NCBI GenBank assembly: GCA_017483805.1
Contig: JAFUUL010000054.1
Coordinates: 1-54,104, forward strand
Reading direction: 5' to 3'
DNA: 54,104 nt
Source: Prevotella sp.
GTDB lineage: Bacteria > Bacteroidota > Bacteroidia > Bacteroidales > Bacteroidaceae
Positions 41,712 through 52,100 of this stretch are shown here, one piece after another (the first letter of the stretch is position 1; each line of letters starts with the position of its first letter). The notes below the pieces were generated by a model, which was not told the DNA's origin, did no database searches, and worked only from the letters and a program-made list of their open reading frames with translations. The position numbers and the translations under genes are program-made.

Positions 41712-42394
41712 AAAAGATTACCATAGCCATTGACGGCCACTCGTCGTGCGGCAAAAGCACGATGGCCAAAGACCTGGCCCGACGGGTGGGCTATGTCTAC
41801 GTAGACACGGGCGCCATGTACCGTGCCGTCACCCTCTATGCCCTGCGCCACGGGTTCTTTGCGGCCGATGGTGCCGTGCTGGAAGAGCCTCTCAGCGAGG
41901 CCATGCCCCAGATCAGCATCGACCAGCGACTGGTGGACGGACGGACGACCACCTTCCTGAACGGCGAGAACGTGGAACTGGAGATTCGCGGCCTGGAAGT
42001 GAGCAACCACGTCAGCCCCATTGCCGCCATTCCCTTTGTGCGTACGGCCCTGGTGGCCCAGCAGCAGAAGATGGGGCGCGAGGGGGGCATCGTAATGGAT
42101 GGTCGCGACATAGGCACCACCGTCTTCCCCGATGCCGAACTGAAGATCTTCGTGACGGCCTCAGCCCGCGTGCGTGCCCAGCGCCGCTACGACGAACTGC
42201 AGCAGAAGGGTATGCCGGCCGACTACGACGATATACTGAAGAACGTGGAGGAGCGCGACTATATAGACTCTCACCGTGAGGTGTCGCCGCTCCGTCAGGC
42301 CGACGACGCCATCCTGCTGGATAACAGCGAGATGACCATCGACGAGCAGAACAAGTGGCTGATGGATCGATTCGAGCAGGCCGTCAGAGCCTGA
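41708..42394 (+). CDS. cmk: (d)CMP kinase
   Basis: The 228-residue enzyme phosphorylates CMP and dCMP. It has the P-loop GHSSCGKST, the NMP-binding stretch [49 protein letters not shown] and the lid region [13 protein letters not shown]. Full-length Cmk in Bacteroidetes is of this size. Start and porQ stop overlap by 4 bases. Its stop overlaps the convergent subtilase gene end by 11 bases, leaving no room for a terminator. Confidence 0.95.
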   Translation: MKKITIAIDGHSSCGKSTMAKDLARRVGYVYVDTGAMYRAVTLYALRHGFFAADGAVLEEPLSEAMPQISIDQRLVDGRTTTFLNGENVELEIRGLEVSNHVSPIAAIPFVRTALVAQQQKMGREGGIVMDGRDIGTTVFPDAELKIFVTASARVRAQRRYDELQQKGMPADYDDILKNVEERDYIDSHREVSPLRQADDAILLDNSEMTIDEQNKWLMDRFEQAVRA

Positions 42395-44546
42395 CGAGCG
42401 AAGAGCCGCTGACCGAAGCGGGGCCATCGAGTTGGACGGCATAGATGCCGGCAGGCAGATGGCCGAGGGGTATCGTAAACACACACTGACCAGCACTCAG
42501 AGCGGTTGTCTTCACCAGGCGACCGCTCATGTTGTATAGGCGCAACCGGGCTGGAGCCGTCAGGGGCTCATCGAGCGTGATGCTGAGCGTGCCGCCAGAG
42601 AAGGCGACGCGGGCAGCGGTATGCACGGCAGAAACCTCCCTGATCTGGTCGACGCCCAGAATGTCGAGCAGACCGCGATAGACGTCGATCTCGCCGTAGC
42701 CATAGTGGTTGTTGGGATAGTCGAGCGTGGCATCGGGGTGGCGGCTGGTGCGGCGGATGACGTCCATAGCCTGCGTTGGCGTCAGGTCAGGCTTGGCCTG
42801 CAGCCACAGTGCGATGGCTCCGGCCACGGCCGGACACGACATAGACGTGCCGCTGTTGCTGTTCCACGGATAGGTGCGCCCCTGGAAGTCGAAGTGGGCC
42901 ACATCCCAGGCGATATCATTGGCATCGGGATGCGTCTCCAGATAGTAACTGCTGTAGGAGGAGATGACGTTGGAGCCGGGAGCCATCACGTCGGGCTTCG
43001 TGCGGCCGTCGTAGGTGGGGCCCACGGAGGAATAGTAGGTGCGCATGCCGGTCTCACCAGCCTTCGACACCATCCATTGGCCATTGACATTGAGGATGCT
43101 GTCGCGGTGGATAGTGGCTCCCACGCAGATGACGCAGGGTGCGCTGCCCGGCGAATGGATGCTTCCCACGTACTCGCCGGCACAGAGCAGGGGATTGAGA
43201 GCGTCTTCGATGAGTGAGCCCGTCACGCGCCAAAACTCCACGTCGGCCTCACTGCCCACTACCTCTGCGGAGAGTCTGGGGGAGCCGCCGAGAGGGCTCT
43301 GGCCCGTCAGCACCACGTCGTAGCAGAGTTCCTCGGGCACATAGCACGAGGGATAGGCACCCAAGGTGACGCCGGGCAGGGTGAGCACGGAGTCGGGCTG
43401 GAGGAGCACCTCGCTCATAGGCACCAGCGTGGTGTCGTTGTGCTCGCCATAGGTCACCACACGGAGGGAGAAATCGGAGGCTGACTTCAGGACAAACATC
43501 ACCGACGACTTGTCGCTATAGAGGAAGGTGCCCATGGACTCTACGCCGGCGGGCTTGCGGAACCACGACTTGTAGTGGCCGTTGTTGCCAGCGGCAGCCA
43601 CGATGATGCGACCGGGGCCCACCAGCGAGTCGAGCATCTCGTAGTAGAGCAGGTCGTAGCCGAAGAAGTCCTGACTACTGCCCTCACTGAACGACAGCAC
43701 GCAGGGCTTGTCCACCTGCCGGGCATAGTCGAACATATACTTGAAGCCCAGGGCATCGGTGGCGAAGGTGTACTTGTAGTAGTCGGCCGAGTCGATGTAG
43801 ACGACGTCTTCGGTGACGGCATTAGACACCAGACAGATGTCGGCATCGGGAGCCACACCCCGATAGGGTGAATCATAGCCGCTGCCGACGGCTATGCCTG
43901 CCGTATGGGTGCCGTGCGTCTGGTCGAGTCCGTCGCGAGAATGTGCATAGGTCAGCAGGGCCTCGCGGCCTGCATAGTCGCGCCCCACATAGAGCGGACT
44001 GCCAATAGTGTCGGCAGAGAGCATATCCCAGAACCGGCTGATGCGGTATTCGGTGGTATCGCGGGAGTAGAACGTAGGATGAGTCAGGTCGAAGCCGATG
44101 TCCATCAAGCCCACCACGACCCCCTGGCCGGTGTATGCCTGAGGCAGGTTGCGGCCCTCGTAGGCGGGCAGGGCATTGATGTGGGTGGCCATCTGGTCGG
44201 TGGTGATGCTGTTGCCCTGTCGGGCCTCCAAGCGGAGCACACGGGCATCGAGCGAGAGGGCCGTCAGCGACTCCATGGGGATGGAGGCAATGTAGATCTG
44301 GCCCACATGAGCCAGCACCTGGCAACCGTAGTCAGTCAGGGCATTAGGGTCGGTGGTTTTGACGAAGGCACACACCGTTGCCTGCGTTTTTGCCACAGAA
44401 CGCCCAACATCGCCACGCGACAATGCCGTCTGCTGGCGTGCCAGTTGGCGCAGCAGGGGTGACATCTTGTCGTAGCGCGGCATCTGCGCCATCAGCAGTA
44501 TCGGCACACACCATATCAATAGCAGGTATAGACAGCGTCTCATCAT
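42384..44546 (-). CDS. Subtilisin-like (S8) serine peptidase with type IX sorting domain
   Basis: The 720-residue secreted protease has all three catalytic motifs: Asp in [14 protein letters not shown], His in [13 protein letters not shown] and Ser in [16 protein letters not shown], with the oxyanion Asn in [11 protein letters not shown]. The domain order is signal peptide, propeptide-like region (about 25-130), and catalytic domain split by an insertion (about 330-470) that reads as a beta domain. The C-terminal type IX sorting domain (about 650-720) has [20 protein letters not shown] and [10 protein letters not shown]. The ATG at 44546 is chosen; the upstream in-frame TTG is part of a repeat array. 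It should be exported by the Por machinery, of which porQ is next door. It is the last gene of the operon starting at 53113. Confidence 0.9.
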   Translation of the reverse strand: MMRRCLYLLLIWCVPILLMAQMPRYDKMSPLLRQLARQQTALSRGDVGRSVAKTQATVCAFVKTTDPNALTDYGCQVLAHVGQIYIASIPMESLTALSLDARVLRLEARQGNSITTDQMATHINALPAYEGRNLPQAYTGQGVVVGLMDIGFDLTHPTFYSRDTTEYRISRFWDMLSADTIGSPLYVGRDYAGREALLTYAHSRDGLDQTHGTHTAGIAVGSGYDSPYRGVAPDADICLVSNAVTEDVVYIDSADYYKYTFATDALGFKYMFDYARQVDKPCVLSFSEGSSQDFFGYDLLYYEMLDSLVGPGRIIVAAAGNNGHYKSWFRKPAGVESMGTFLYSDKSSVMFVLKSASDFSLRVVTYGEHNDTTLVPMSEVLLQPDSVLTLPGVTLGAYPSCYVPEELCYDVVLTGQSPLGGSPRLSAEVVGSEADVEFWRVTGSLIEDALNPLLCAGEYVGSIHSPGSAPCVICVGATIHRDSILNVNGQWMVSKAGETGMRTYYSSVGPTYDGRTKPDVMAPGSNVISSYSSYYLETHPDANDIAWDVAHFDFQGRTYPWNSNSGTSMSCPAVAGAIALWLQAKPDLTPTQAMDVIRRTSRHPDATLDYPNNHYGYGEIDVYRGLLDILGVDQIREVSAVHTAARVAFSGGTLSITLDEPLTAPARLRLYNMSGRLVKTTALSAGQCVFTIPLGHLPAGIYAVQLDGPASVSGSSLVRL

Positions 44547-44574
44547 CTTCAATCCTCAATCTTCAATCTTCAAT
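44547..44574. repeat. Array with 7-base period (4 units)
   Basis: CTTCAAT, CCTCAAT, CTTCAAT, CTTCAAT on the plus strand. On the coding strand it encodes the ispH C terminus and its TGA stop, and ends just before the subtilase ATG. Confidence 0.65.
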
Positions 44575-45408
44575 CTTCCTCTGGCACTGCTCCATCAACC
44601 ACTTGGGTGTGGAAGTGGCTCCACAGATGCCCACGGTCTCCACTTGCGCCAGCCACTCCGGCTGTATCTCCTCGGGGCCCTCGATGAGATGGGTGTTGGG
44701 ATTCACCCGCAGACACTCGTTGTAGAGCACCTTGCCATTGCTGCTCTTGCGTCCGCAAACGAAGAGAATCAGGTCGTGCTTGGCAGCGAACTGCGAGATG
44801 TTAGGCATCCTGTTGGCCACCGAGCGGCAGATGGTGTCGAAACTCTGGAACTTGGCTCCCGCCTGCATGTGGTTCTGTATGTAGTCGATGATGCGGTGGA
44901 ACTCGTCAAGGCTCTTCGTGGTCTGGCTGTACAGATAGATGTCGCGAGAGAAATCGAGTTTGGTCACCTCGTCAAAACTCTCGATGACGATGGCGTTCGA
45001 CTGCGTCTGCCCCACCAGTCCCAGCACCTCGGCATGGCCTTTCTTGCCGAAGATGACTATCTGTCCGTCGCCGGCCTCATACTGCTTCTTGATGCGCTTC
45101 TGCAGTTGCAGCACCACGGGGCAGGTGGCATCTATGATTTCGATGTTGTTGCGTCGAGCCAGTTCGTAGGTCTCAGGCGGCTCACCGTGGGCACGCAGCA
45201 GCACCTTTACGTTTCTGAGCCGCTGCAGGTCGTCGTGGTTGATGGTGATGAGCCCCATCTGACGCAGGCGTTCACACTCCATGCCGTTGTGCACGATGTC
45301 GCCCAGACAGTAGAGCGTCTTGCCCTCTGCCAGTTCCTCTTCGGCTTTCTTGATGGCTGTGGTCACGCCGAAGCAGAAGCCACTGCCGTTGTCTATTTCT
45401 ATCTGCAT
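44563..45408 (-). CDS. ispH: 4-hydroxy-3-methylbut-2-enyl diphosphate reductase
   Basis: The 281-residue iron-sulfur enzyme performs the last step of the MEP isoprenoid pathway. It has the first cluster Cys in GSGFCFGVTTAI, the middle Cys in IDATCPVVLQLQKR, and the third in VGICGATSTPKWLM, as well as LLRAHGEPPETYE. The ATG at 45408 shares its A with the MeaB stop (TGATG), so translation is probably coupled; an in-frame GTG precedes it. The C-terminal KIED is encoded by a repeat array. Confidence 0.95.
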   Translation of the reverse strand: MQIEIDNGSGFCFGVTTAIKKAEEELAEGKTLYCLGDIVHNGMECERLRQMGLITINHDDLQRLRNVKVLLRAHGEPPETYELARRNNIEIIDATCPVVLQLQKRIKKQYEAGDGQIVIFGKKGHAEVLGLVGQTQSNAIVIESFDEVTKLDFSRDIYLYSQTTKSLDEFHRIIDYIQNHMQAGAKFQSFDTICRSVANRMPNISQFAAKHDLILFVCGRKSSNGKVLYNECLRVNPNTHLIEGPEEIQPEWLAQVETVGICGATSTPKWLMEQCQRKIED

Positions 45409-46514
45409 CACTTTCTGTCGGTTAGTTGAGAGTAGTAGAGGTCGAGCAGGTCGCCTGCTGCCACAAACGAGGTCTTCCGGCCTTCGAGCACACTCGCCTC
45501 TGCCTGCGTCAACTGCTCACGGATGAGCGGGTTGTTGTAGAAGTTGAGCCGCAGTTGCTCGTTGATGGTCTCATACATCCAGTACTTCGACTGCTCGTTG
45601 CGCCGATAGTCGAAGTAGCCGTTGTGGCGCACGAAGTCGAAATACTCGTAAATCATGTCCCACACCTCCTTGACGCCCGTGCCGTAGAAGCCAGAGTAGC
45701 AGAGCACCCGTGGCGTCCAGCCGCTCTCAGGCATGGGGAAGAAGTGGAGGGCGTTGCGGAAGTTGGTGGCTGCCATGTGGCAGCGATCCACATTGTCGCC
45801 GTCGCACTTGTTGATGACGATGCCGTCGCTGATTTCCATGATGCCGCGCTTGATGCCCTGCAGTTCGTCGCCCGTGCCGGCCACCTGGATGAGCAGGAAG
45901 AAGTCCACCATCGAGTGGCAGGCCGTCTCGCTCTGTCCCACGCCTACGGTCTCCACGAAGATCTTGTCGAAGCCGGCGGCCTCGCAGAGGATGATGGTCT
46001 CACGCGTCTTGCGGGCCACGCCGCCCAGCGAGCCTGCCGAGGGACTGGGACGGATGAACGAGTCGGGGTGGACGGAGAGTTTCTCCATGCGCGTCTTGTC
46101 GCCCAGTATGCTGCCCTTGGTGCGCTCACTCGAGGGGTCGATGGCCAGCACAGCCAGTCGGCCGCCTTTTTCGCGTAGCAGATGGATGCCGAACTCGTCG
46201 ATAGAGGTCGACTTGCCCGCACCTGGCACGCCGCTGATGCCGATGCGCACGCTATGGCCGCTGTAGGGCAGACACTTGTCGATGACCTCCTGAGCACGTG
46301 CCTGATGGTCGGGATTGACGCTCTCCACCAGCGTGACGGCCTGCGAGAGGATGGTGATGTCGCCCTTGACGATGCCTTCTACCATCTCGCCGACGGACAT
46401 CTCCCTGCGGCGAAACTTGTTGCGCTTCAGATAGGGGTTGATGATGGAGGGCTGCTCCACCCCACTGTTGACCTGCAGGCCTGCATATTCTGAACTGTTC
46501 TCCGGATGTTCCAT
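45408..46514 (-). CDS. meaB: Methylmalonyl-CoA mutase-associated GTPase MeaB
   Basis: The 368-residue G3E GTPase has the P-loop GVPGAGKST, the Mg-binding AIDPSSERTKGSILGDKTRM, the G3-like VETVGVGQSE, and NKCDGDN for guanine recognition. MeaB (formerly ArgK) protects and loads B12 into methylmalonyl-CoA mutase, used in propionate formation. The mutase genes are not in this window. It lies 22 bases after the DUF1573 gene and overlaps ispH by one base. Confidence 0.94.
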   Translation of the reverse strand: MEHPENSSEYAGLQVNSGVEQPSIINPYLKRNKFRRREMSVGEMVEGIVKGDITILSQAVTLVESVNPDHQARAQEVIDKCLPYSGHSVRIGISGVPGAGKSTSIDEFGIHLLREKGGRLAVLAIDPSSERTKGSILGDKTRMEKLSVHPDSFIRPSPSAGSLGGVARKTRETIILCEAAGFDKIFVETVGVGQSETACHSMVDFFLLIQVAGTGDELQGIKRGIMEISDGIVINKCDGDNVDRCHMAATNFRNALHFFPMPESGWTPRVLCYSGFYGTGVKEVWDMIYEYFDFVRHNGYFDYRRNEQSKYWMYETINEQLRLNFYNNPLIREQLTQAEASVLEGRKTSFVAAGDLLDLYYSQLTDRK

Positions 46515-46518
46515 CTGT

Positions 46519-46539
46519 TGAGTTAAGAGTTAAGAGTTA
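46519..46539. repeat. Array with 7-base period (3 units)
   Basis: TGAGTTA, AGAGTTA, AGAGTTA on the plus strand, between the DUF1573 stop (TAA inside the array) and the meaB start. Confidence 0.55.
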
Positions 46540-47604
46540 TTTGATATTGACCTTGATGATAACCTTCGAGCGGTCGGGATCGTTGGTAATCATCAGCACA
46601 CGCGGACGCTGACGAGCCTTGAGCAGAGCCGCACGGTCGGCGATGGCCACCTTGAGGCGGGCCGTCTGCTGGGGCTGCAGTTCCCGTCGGTCGAGGGTGA
46701 CCTTCAGGCCGGGTGTAAACATCTGCAGCGACGAGATGTTCAGCGGCAGGCGTCCCGTGTTGGTCAGAGTGATGACCTCCTGCTTCAGCATCTTGCCGCC
46801 CGTCTTGCCCAGCACGATGCTGTCGGCAGAGAGTTGCAGGCGGGGCGCATACTGCTTGTTGGCTCCCTCGAAGCGTAGCGTGTTGGGTAGGAGCACCACA
46901 GACACCGGCAGTTCGATGTCGCTGCCCACCTTCTCGCCTAACTGCGAGGCGAGGTAGACCGTTGTCTGAGTCAGTCCGAAGTCGTGAATGTTCTCCGAGT
47001 TGAGTGTCAGCGTGATTGTTCCCGACCGGCCGGGAGCCAGCGTCTCTGGCTCTGCCTGTGCGGTGAGGTAGGAAGGCAGGTGGAGCACGTTGGGTGTCAT
47101 CAGCGAGTCGCCATTGTTCACGACGCGGATGACCACCTCCGGATGCTCACCCTTGTTCACATCGTCAAACTCCACATTGTCCACGTCGGCCAGCAGGTCG
47201 CCGAAGGCATAGGGATAGGTCTTCGAGTAGTCCTTCAGTTCGGCCAGCACCACACCCTCCATGGTCAGGTAGAACGGCTTGCGCGAGCCATTGCTATAGA
47301 CGGCAGCCTGCTTGCTGAAGTGTCCCAGCATGCGGGCATCGTAGGTCATGGTGATGGTGAACTTCTCGCCGGCATTGACGCCCTGGCGAGGGAAGTCGAC
47401 CTTCGTGCAGCCGCAGTCGGGCTTCACATCCTCGATGACCAGGTGGCGCGAGCCCTTGTTCTTCAGTTCAAAGGTGGCGGTGACGGGCACCTGATAGCCC
47501 GTCTTGCCCACGTTGACCACGGGGGCGTCAGTTATGATTTTCTGTGCCATCGCTCCAAGTGCTGTCAGGCACAGCATAGTTGCTATAATAAAGGTTCTTT
47601 TCAT
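46537..47604 (-). CDS. DUF1573 domain protein (exported)
   Basis: The 355-residue protein has a signal peptide (cleavage near AMA-Q). Residues about 25-125 are a DUF1573 domain: FELKNKGSRHLVIEDVKPDCGCTKVDFP, with the conserved Cys-Gly-Cys. Two further Ig-like ASH-type beta domains follow (SLMTPNVLHLP, LPLNISSLQMF). Such proteins are abundant in Bacteroidetes periplasm or surface; their function is not defined. The ATG overlaps the stop of the alpha-2-macroglobulin gene by 4 bases, so the two are translated in tandem. Confidence 0.85.
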   Translation of the reverse strand: MKRTFIIATMLCLTALGAMAQKIITDAPVVNVGKTGYQVPVTATFELKNKGSRHLVIEDVKPDCGCTKVDFPRQGVNAGEKFTITMTYDARMLGHFSKQAAVYSNGSRKPFYLTMEGVVLAELKDYSKTYPYAFGDLLADVDNVEFDDVNKGEHPEVVIRVVNNGDSLMTPNVLHLPSYLTAQAEPETLAPGRSGTITLTLNSENIHDFGLTQTTVYLASQLGEKVGSDIELPVSVVLLPNTLRFEGANKQYAPRLQLSADSIVLGKTGGKMLKQEVITLTNTGRLPLNISSLQMFTPGLKVTLDRRELQPQQTARLKVAIADRAALLKARQRPRVLMITNDPDRSKVIIKVNIK

Positions 47605-49196
47605 TTCACTTCGAGGATTATTGACGGAGCCGAGCCGCGGAACTCAGGACTGTAGGCACACGAGGCGGTGCAGGTGCCTGTCTCGTAGGTGCCGGCACGG
47701 TCTATGTAGAACTCGGTCTCGATGACATGACGGCCCTTCGGCAGGAGGTCGAAGAAGTAGTTGGTCGCGCAGTCCTTGGGAGCGCAGTAGTAGCCCCAGT
47801 GGTAGCCGCTGAGTTGGTTGACGGGCTCCATGCAGGCAGCACGCTTGTCGGTGACCTGCACGAAGTCGTAGTCGCGGTCGGCCTCGATGGTCAGGCGAAC
47901 CTTGATGCGGTCGCCGACCTTGAGCGCAGAGTTTGCGTCCGCCTTGAGAATCTCGCGCTTCACACTGATACCGCTCTGCTGAACGGCAATGTCGCTGGTG
48001 GGCTGCATGAACTGCATGTAGACGGCACCCCACGACGTGCCGGTGGATGTCTTCTCGGCCGTGAAGGTGTGGCCTCCCCCTGCCCCTCCCAAGGAGGGGA
48101 GCACGGTCTTCACGTAGCCCAAGCCTGCCGTGGCCTGGCTGGTCTCTATCTCCTGGCCGTCCACCTTCAGGATGCTCTTGGGCTGGGCAGAGAGCGACTG
48201 ACTATTGCCATTGAGGAAGGCATAGATGGCATCGACGCTGTTGATGGGCGTATCCCATGCTTGGGTGCGCTTCTCCTGCAGCAGCCAGCGCTGCATCTCG
48301 CTGATGGTCTGCGTGTCTTCAGGCGTCAGCCGCTTGATGGCCTCGATGGCAGCCACCTGCGTGGGGATGCGGAAGTTGCGCCACGAGTAGAGGGCGCGGT
48401 GGGTGTCGTAGTAGCGGCCCATGTCCTCACGATAGACGGTGTACTCCTTCAGGCTCTTCACGTAGGTCTTGTTGCCGAGCACGATGGCCGACATGGCCTT
48501 GTCGTAGATGCTCTGGTTGCGCGTCTCTTTCTTCAGCAGTTTGATAAGGTAGTCGTTAGCCTGCTGCACCTTGGCGGGCAACTGGCGGCCGTCGAGCGTG
48601 CAGATGTAGAGCCACTGCAGGGCCATGTGGCTGGGGAATGTGGCGGGCCAGCCTTTCTTCTCGGCCTTCTTCATCTGGTTGACCATCGTCACGATCTCGT
48701 CGCCCATGAAGCCGAAGGCACGGTCGAGCATACGCTTCGTGTCGGTCTGCTGGGTAGTCATCTCGTTCAGTCGGACCAGCATCTCGCTGATCTCCACAGT
48801 CATATACATGGAGCCGGGCATGCCGGGCCACCAACTCCACGAACCGTCGCTGCGCTGGAGGGTGTTCATCCGCTCCAGTGCCGAGGCGAGGCGCTGGTTC
48901 ATCAGGTTCTCATCGAAGAAGTCGGCCAGGTGCTCCTTCTGCTCCTGCTCGCGGTTGGCATCCATCACCCACGGTGTCTCGCTCAGCAGGAGGTCTTTCA
49001 GTTCCTGGTTCTTTTGAAGTGAAGAGTGAAGAGAATTATCCGTCTCACTTTCGCGGCTCCAGGCTTCGAAAACGCCCTTGGCGTTGGGATTCTGGGCGAT
49101 AATGTGGCGGCCGATGCTGTTGGCATAGTAGGATGCGGCCTGGCAGACGGCACAGTTGTCGTAAGGATGGCCTACGGAGGGCAGAGCCTGAATCAT
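47601..49196 (-). CDS. Alpha-2-macroglobulin family protein, C-terminal part (separate frame)
   Basis: These 531 residues are the downstream third of an MG2-type alpha-2-macroglobulin whose upstream part is at 49196-53113. In frame upstream of the ATG, the reading IEYTNNPAWL continues the family core, so the natural gene once ran through. The region covers the helical thioester-like domain, with HPYDNCAVCQAASYYAN and no CGEQ thioester, and the receptor-like end (DRAGTYETGTCTASCAYSPEF). The ATG at 49196 shares a base with the upstream TGA (TGATG), so re-initiation could make it as a separate chain. Two repeat insertions lie inside: a 14-base heptad array (49018) and the GC-rich palindrome (48073). 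Confidence 0.8.
   Translation of the reverse strand: MIQALPSVGHPYDNCAVCQAASYYANSIGRHIIAQNPNAKGVFEAWSRESETDNSLHSSLQKNQELKDLLLSETPWVMDANREQEQKEHLADFFDENLMNQRLASALERMNTLQRSDGSWSWWPGMPGSMYMTVEISEMLVRLNEMTTQQTDTKRMLDRAFGFMGDEIVTMVNQMKKAEKKGWPATFPSHMALQWLYICTLDGRQLPAKVQQANDYLIKLLKKETRNQSIYDKAMSAIVLGNKTYVKSLKEYTVYREDMGRYYDTHRALYSWRNFRIPTQVAAIEAIKRLTPEDTQTISEMQRWLLQEKRTQAWDTPINSVDAIYAFLNGNSQSLSAQPKSILKVDGQEIETSQATAGLGYVKTVLPSLGGAGGGHTFTAEKTSTGTSWGAVYMQFMQPTSDIAVQQSGISVKREILKADANSALKVGDRIKVRLTIEADRDYDFVQVTDKRAACMEPVNQLSGYHWGYYCAPKDCATNYFFDLLPKGRHVIETEFYIDRAGTYETGTCTASCAYSPEFRGSAPSIILEVK
48073..48101. repeat. GC-rich palindromic repeat, copy C (inside alpha-2-macroglobulin gene)
   Basis: It matches copy B at 26 of 29 positions. 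Read on the coding strand it gives Leu-Pro-Ser-Leu-Gly-Gly-Ala-Gly-Gly-Gly without a frame break, between YVKT and the conserved WGAVYMQF block. Confidence 0.7.
49018..49031. repeat. Two 7-base units inside the alpha-2-macroglobulin gene
   Basis: AGTGAAG, AGTGAAG on the plus strand. The coding strand reads CTTCACT, which has no stop codon, and gives Ser-Leu-His-Ser-Ser-Leu in the product. Confidence 0.5.
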
Positions 49197-52100
49197 CAGC
49201 CAGGCGGGGTTGTTGGTGTACTCGATAGTGAGTGATGAGTGATGAGTGATGAGTTCTGGGGGAGCAACGCCTGCAGGTCGATCTCACGGGTGCCCGGCTC
49301 GTTCTGCGTGAAGGGTACGGTGACGGTGACGCGCTCACGGTTGGGCAGCACGGGCAGGTAGTGCTGCTCGCCGTCGCTGAAGCCCTCGCCGCTGACCATG
49401 ACCTTTGCAACAAGCAAACTGGGAGTCTGCTCCGTGCAAACCCAGAGGAAGGACGAAGCAAAGGTGGAGTTTGCCGGCACCTCGACGGTCTGCTCGTCGG
49501 CATAGACCACCGTCTCTGTCTCGGGGTCGATGAGTTCCAGGCGAGCCTTGCCGCTGACGGGCTGCTCGCTGGTGTTGAAGATGCGGGCGGAGATGGTGGC
49601 ACGGTCGCCCATGCGGACGAAGCGGGGCACGTTGGGCTGTATCATCACATCCTTCTTGGCCACGGCCTCGTCGGTCAGCGAACCGTACATCAGATCGGTG
49701 GTATGTGCAATACCCATGAAGCGCCAGGTGGTGAGGCTCTCGGGCAGAGTGAACTTCAGGGCTACACGGCCCTCGGCGTCGGTGGTCAGTTGGGGATAGA
49801 AGAAGGCCGTCTCCTGCAGGTTCTCGCGCATCTGCACCTGTCCTGCCTGCGACTGCTGCCGTTCAGCGCCGCCATTGTCGGCTTCCTCTTCCGTCGTCTC
49901 GGCTTCCTCTGCATCCATAGCCCCGATGGACATTCCGTCCATGACGGCTTCGTCGGCGGTCTGTGTAGCCATCATCATTTCCGGCATGGCACTCTTCATC
50001 CGGGCGTTCCTCATCAACGGACCCATGCCATAGCCAACGAAGATGTGGGCCTCAGGATAGATGCTATGGTCGAACTGGCTCAGGTGCAACGAAGGCACAT
50101 TGAGCACATTGTCGCGCTTTGCCTGTCGGCTGCTCACGCCTCCCCACGACTGGAAGCGCCACGCCGTGCTGGGTGTCGGCAGCCACACGGGAGGCACGAG
50201 CGACCACTGATGCTCGGCCAGTTGATCGAGGCTCTTATCGTAGAGCGTAGCCATGAGTTGGGCCTTGGCGGGACGTCCGTCGGGGTCGAGGATGGTCAGC
50301 GTCCACTCCTCCTGCTGTCCTGGCTTCAGGCGGTTGCGGAAGGTCTGCCACTGCATCTGCAGTCGCGTGTCGGGCAGCGGGCGGCGGATGGTGGTCTGGT
50401 GGGTGTATGTCTTGCCTTCCTTCACCCAGGCGAAGGTGAGCAGGAGGCCATTTCCGTAGTCTGGCTTGTAGGTCAGTTTGCGGTTGATGAGTTCGTTGCT
50501 CTTGTCCACGGCTCCGCTCTCCAGGAGCGTCTTGCCGGCGATGACGGTGTAGACGATGTGGACATCCTTGTCAGACGAGCCCACCTGAACGGTGACGGGA
50601 CGGCCGTCGTTGGGGAACTGCGTATCGGAGACATAGAACCAGTCGCGGGTATCGGTGGCCGGACGGCGGTCGTCGAGTGAGAAGACTGTGAACGACTGCT
50701 TGACGGTATCGCCCTCGCAGACGGCCTCCACGGTGTGCTGTCCGCTCTTCAGTTGAGCCCCAGCGAGGGTCACGGGCGTGGCGGTATGGCCAGTCAGCCA
50801 GGCGCCGCCATCCAGACGGTAGCGCAGCGAGGCTTCTATGTCGTTGCCTGCGGCATTGCGCAGATGGAAGGCCACGGTGCCACCCTTCTCGGCCAGCACC
50901 TTCTGGGGCACGTCCACGCTGAAGGCTGTCCTGCGGTTGCCCAGGGGCACCGACAGTTCGGCCTGATGGGTCTCTCCGGCCTGATCGGTCACATCGGCCA
51001 CGACCACGAAGTTGTAGAACATCGGATAGCGTGTCTTGGGCACCGTGAGCGGCATGGGCACCGTGAAGTGGCCGTCGCCGTCGGTCATGGTTTCACCACT
51101 GGCCAGCGGCTCACGGTCGTCGCCTTCGATGACGTAGCCCTGATTCCAGTAGTAGGAATAGGACATCCACCAGAAGGCGCGGCGGCGCTCAACGGTGTAC
51201 GCCACCTTGGCGCCCTGCACAGGCACGCCGGCATAGGAGCGTGCGGTGCCGGTCACCTGGAGGGTGTCGCCGTCGGCATAGTTATCGGTCACGGCGGGTA
51301 TCTCCACCTCGAAGGTAGGCCGCTTGTATTCCTCCATGCGTATGTATTCGCGGGCACCGTCAGCCTCGATGCTGAAGCGGCCCGTCAGTCCCTGACGCGG
51401 CAGGGTGAACTGGGCGGCACAAGTGCCGTATTCGTCGGTCACCACCTGCTGCTCGCTGACCACCTCGTGGTTGGCATTCCTGAGTCGCATGGTGACGCGC
51501 TTGCCTGCGTCGGCCTGATGCTGGTAGCCGTGGCGGGTGGTGTAGAAGACGGCGGCTGCATGGACGGTCTGGCCGGGGCGGTAGATGGAGCGGTCGGTGA
51601 AGATGTGCACCTTCTGGGCGTCGCGGTCGTTGTCGTACATCGAGAAGTAGCCATAGGCCGACAGCGACGGACAGGCCTTGTCATTGTCGGTGGTCAGCCA
51701 CACCTGGCGCACGCTGTTGTCGCTGGTGCTGTAGAGGCACTCGCCGCGGTCGTTGGTGGTCAGCGTGACGGTCTGCTGGCCTTTTCCGTTTTTGTAGATG
51801 GAGAGCCGCAGGTGGGCGCCGCGGTCGGGCTGCCCGCTGGTGGCATTGACCACCACGTAGCGGTTCTGGTTGTCGGGCATGCGCTGCGAGAGCATACGCA
51901 GGTCGCTCACGTAGTAGAACGACTCTGACACCTGTACGCCGATATTGGTTTCGAAGGTGAGCAGATAGACGCCCACGGGCAGCCCGCTGAGCAGGAGCGA
52001 GTCCTCAGAGACCTGCCAGGGCTGCTTGCCCTGATAGGTGCGCGTCTGCTGCAGTTCGGGCATCTCGGTCATCAGCCGCTGAATCTTCTTGTAGTCCTTC

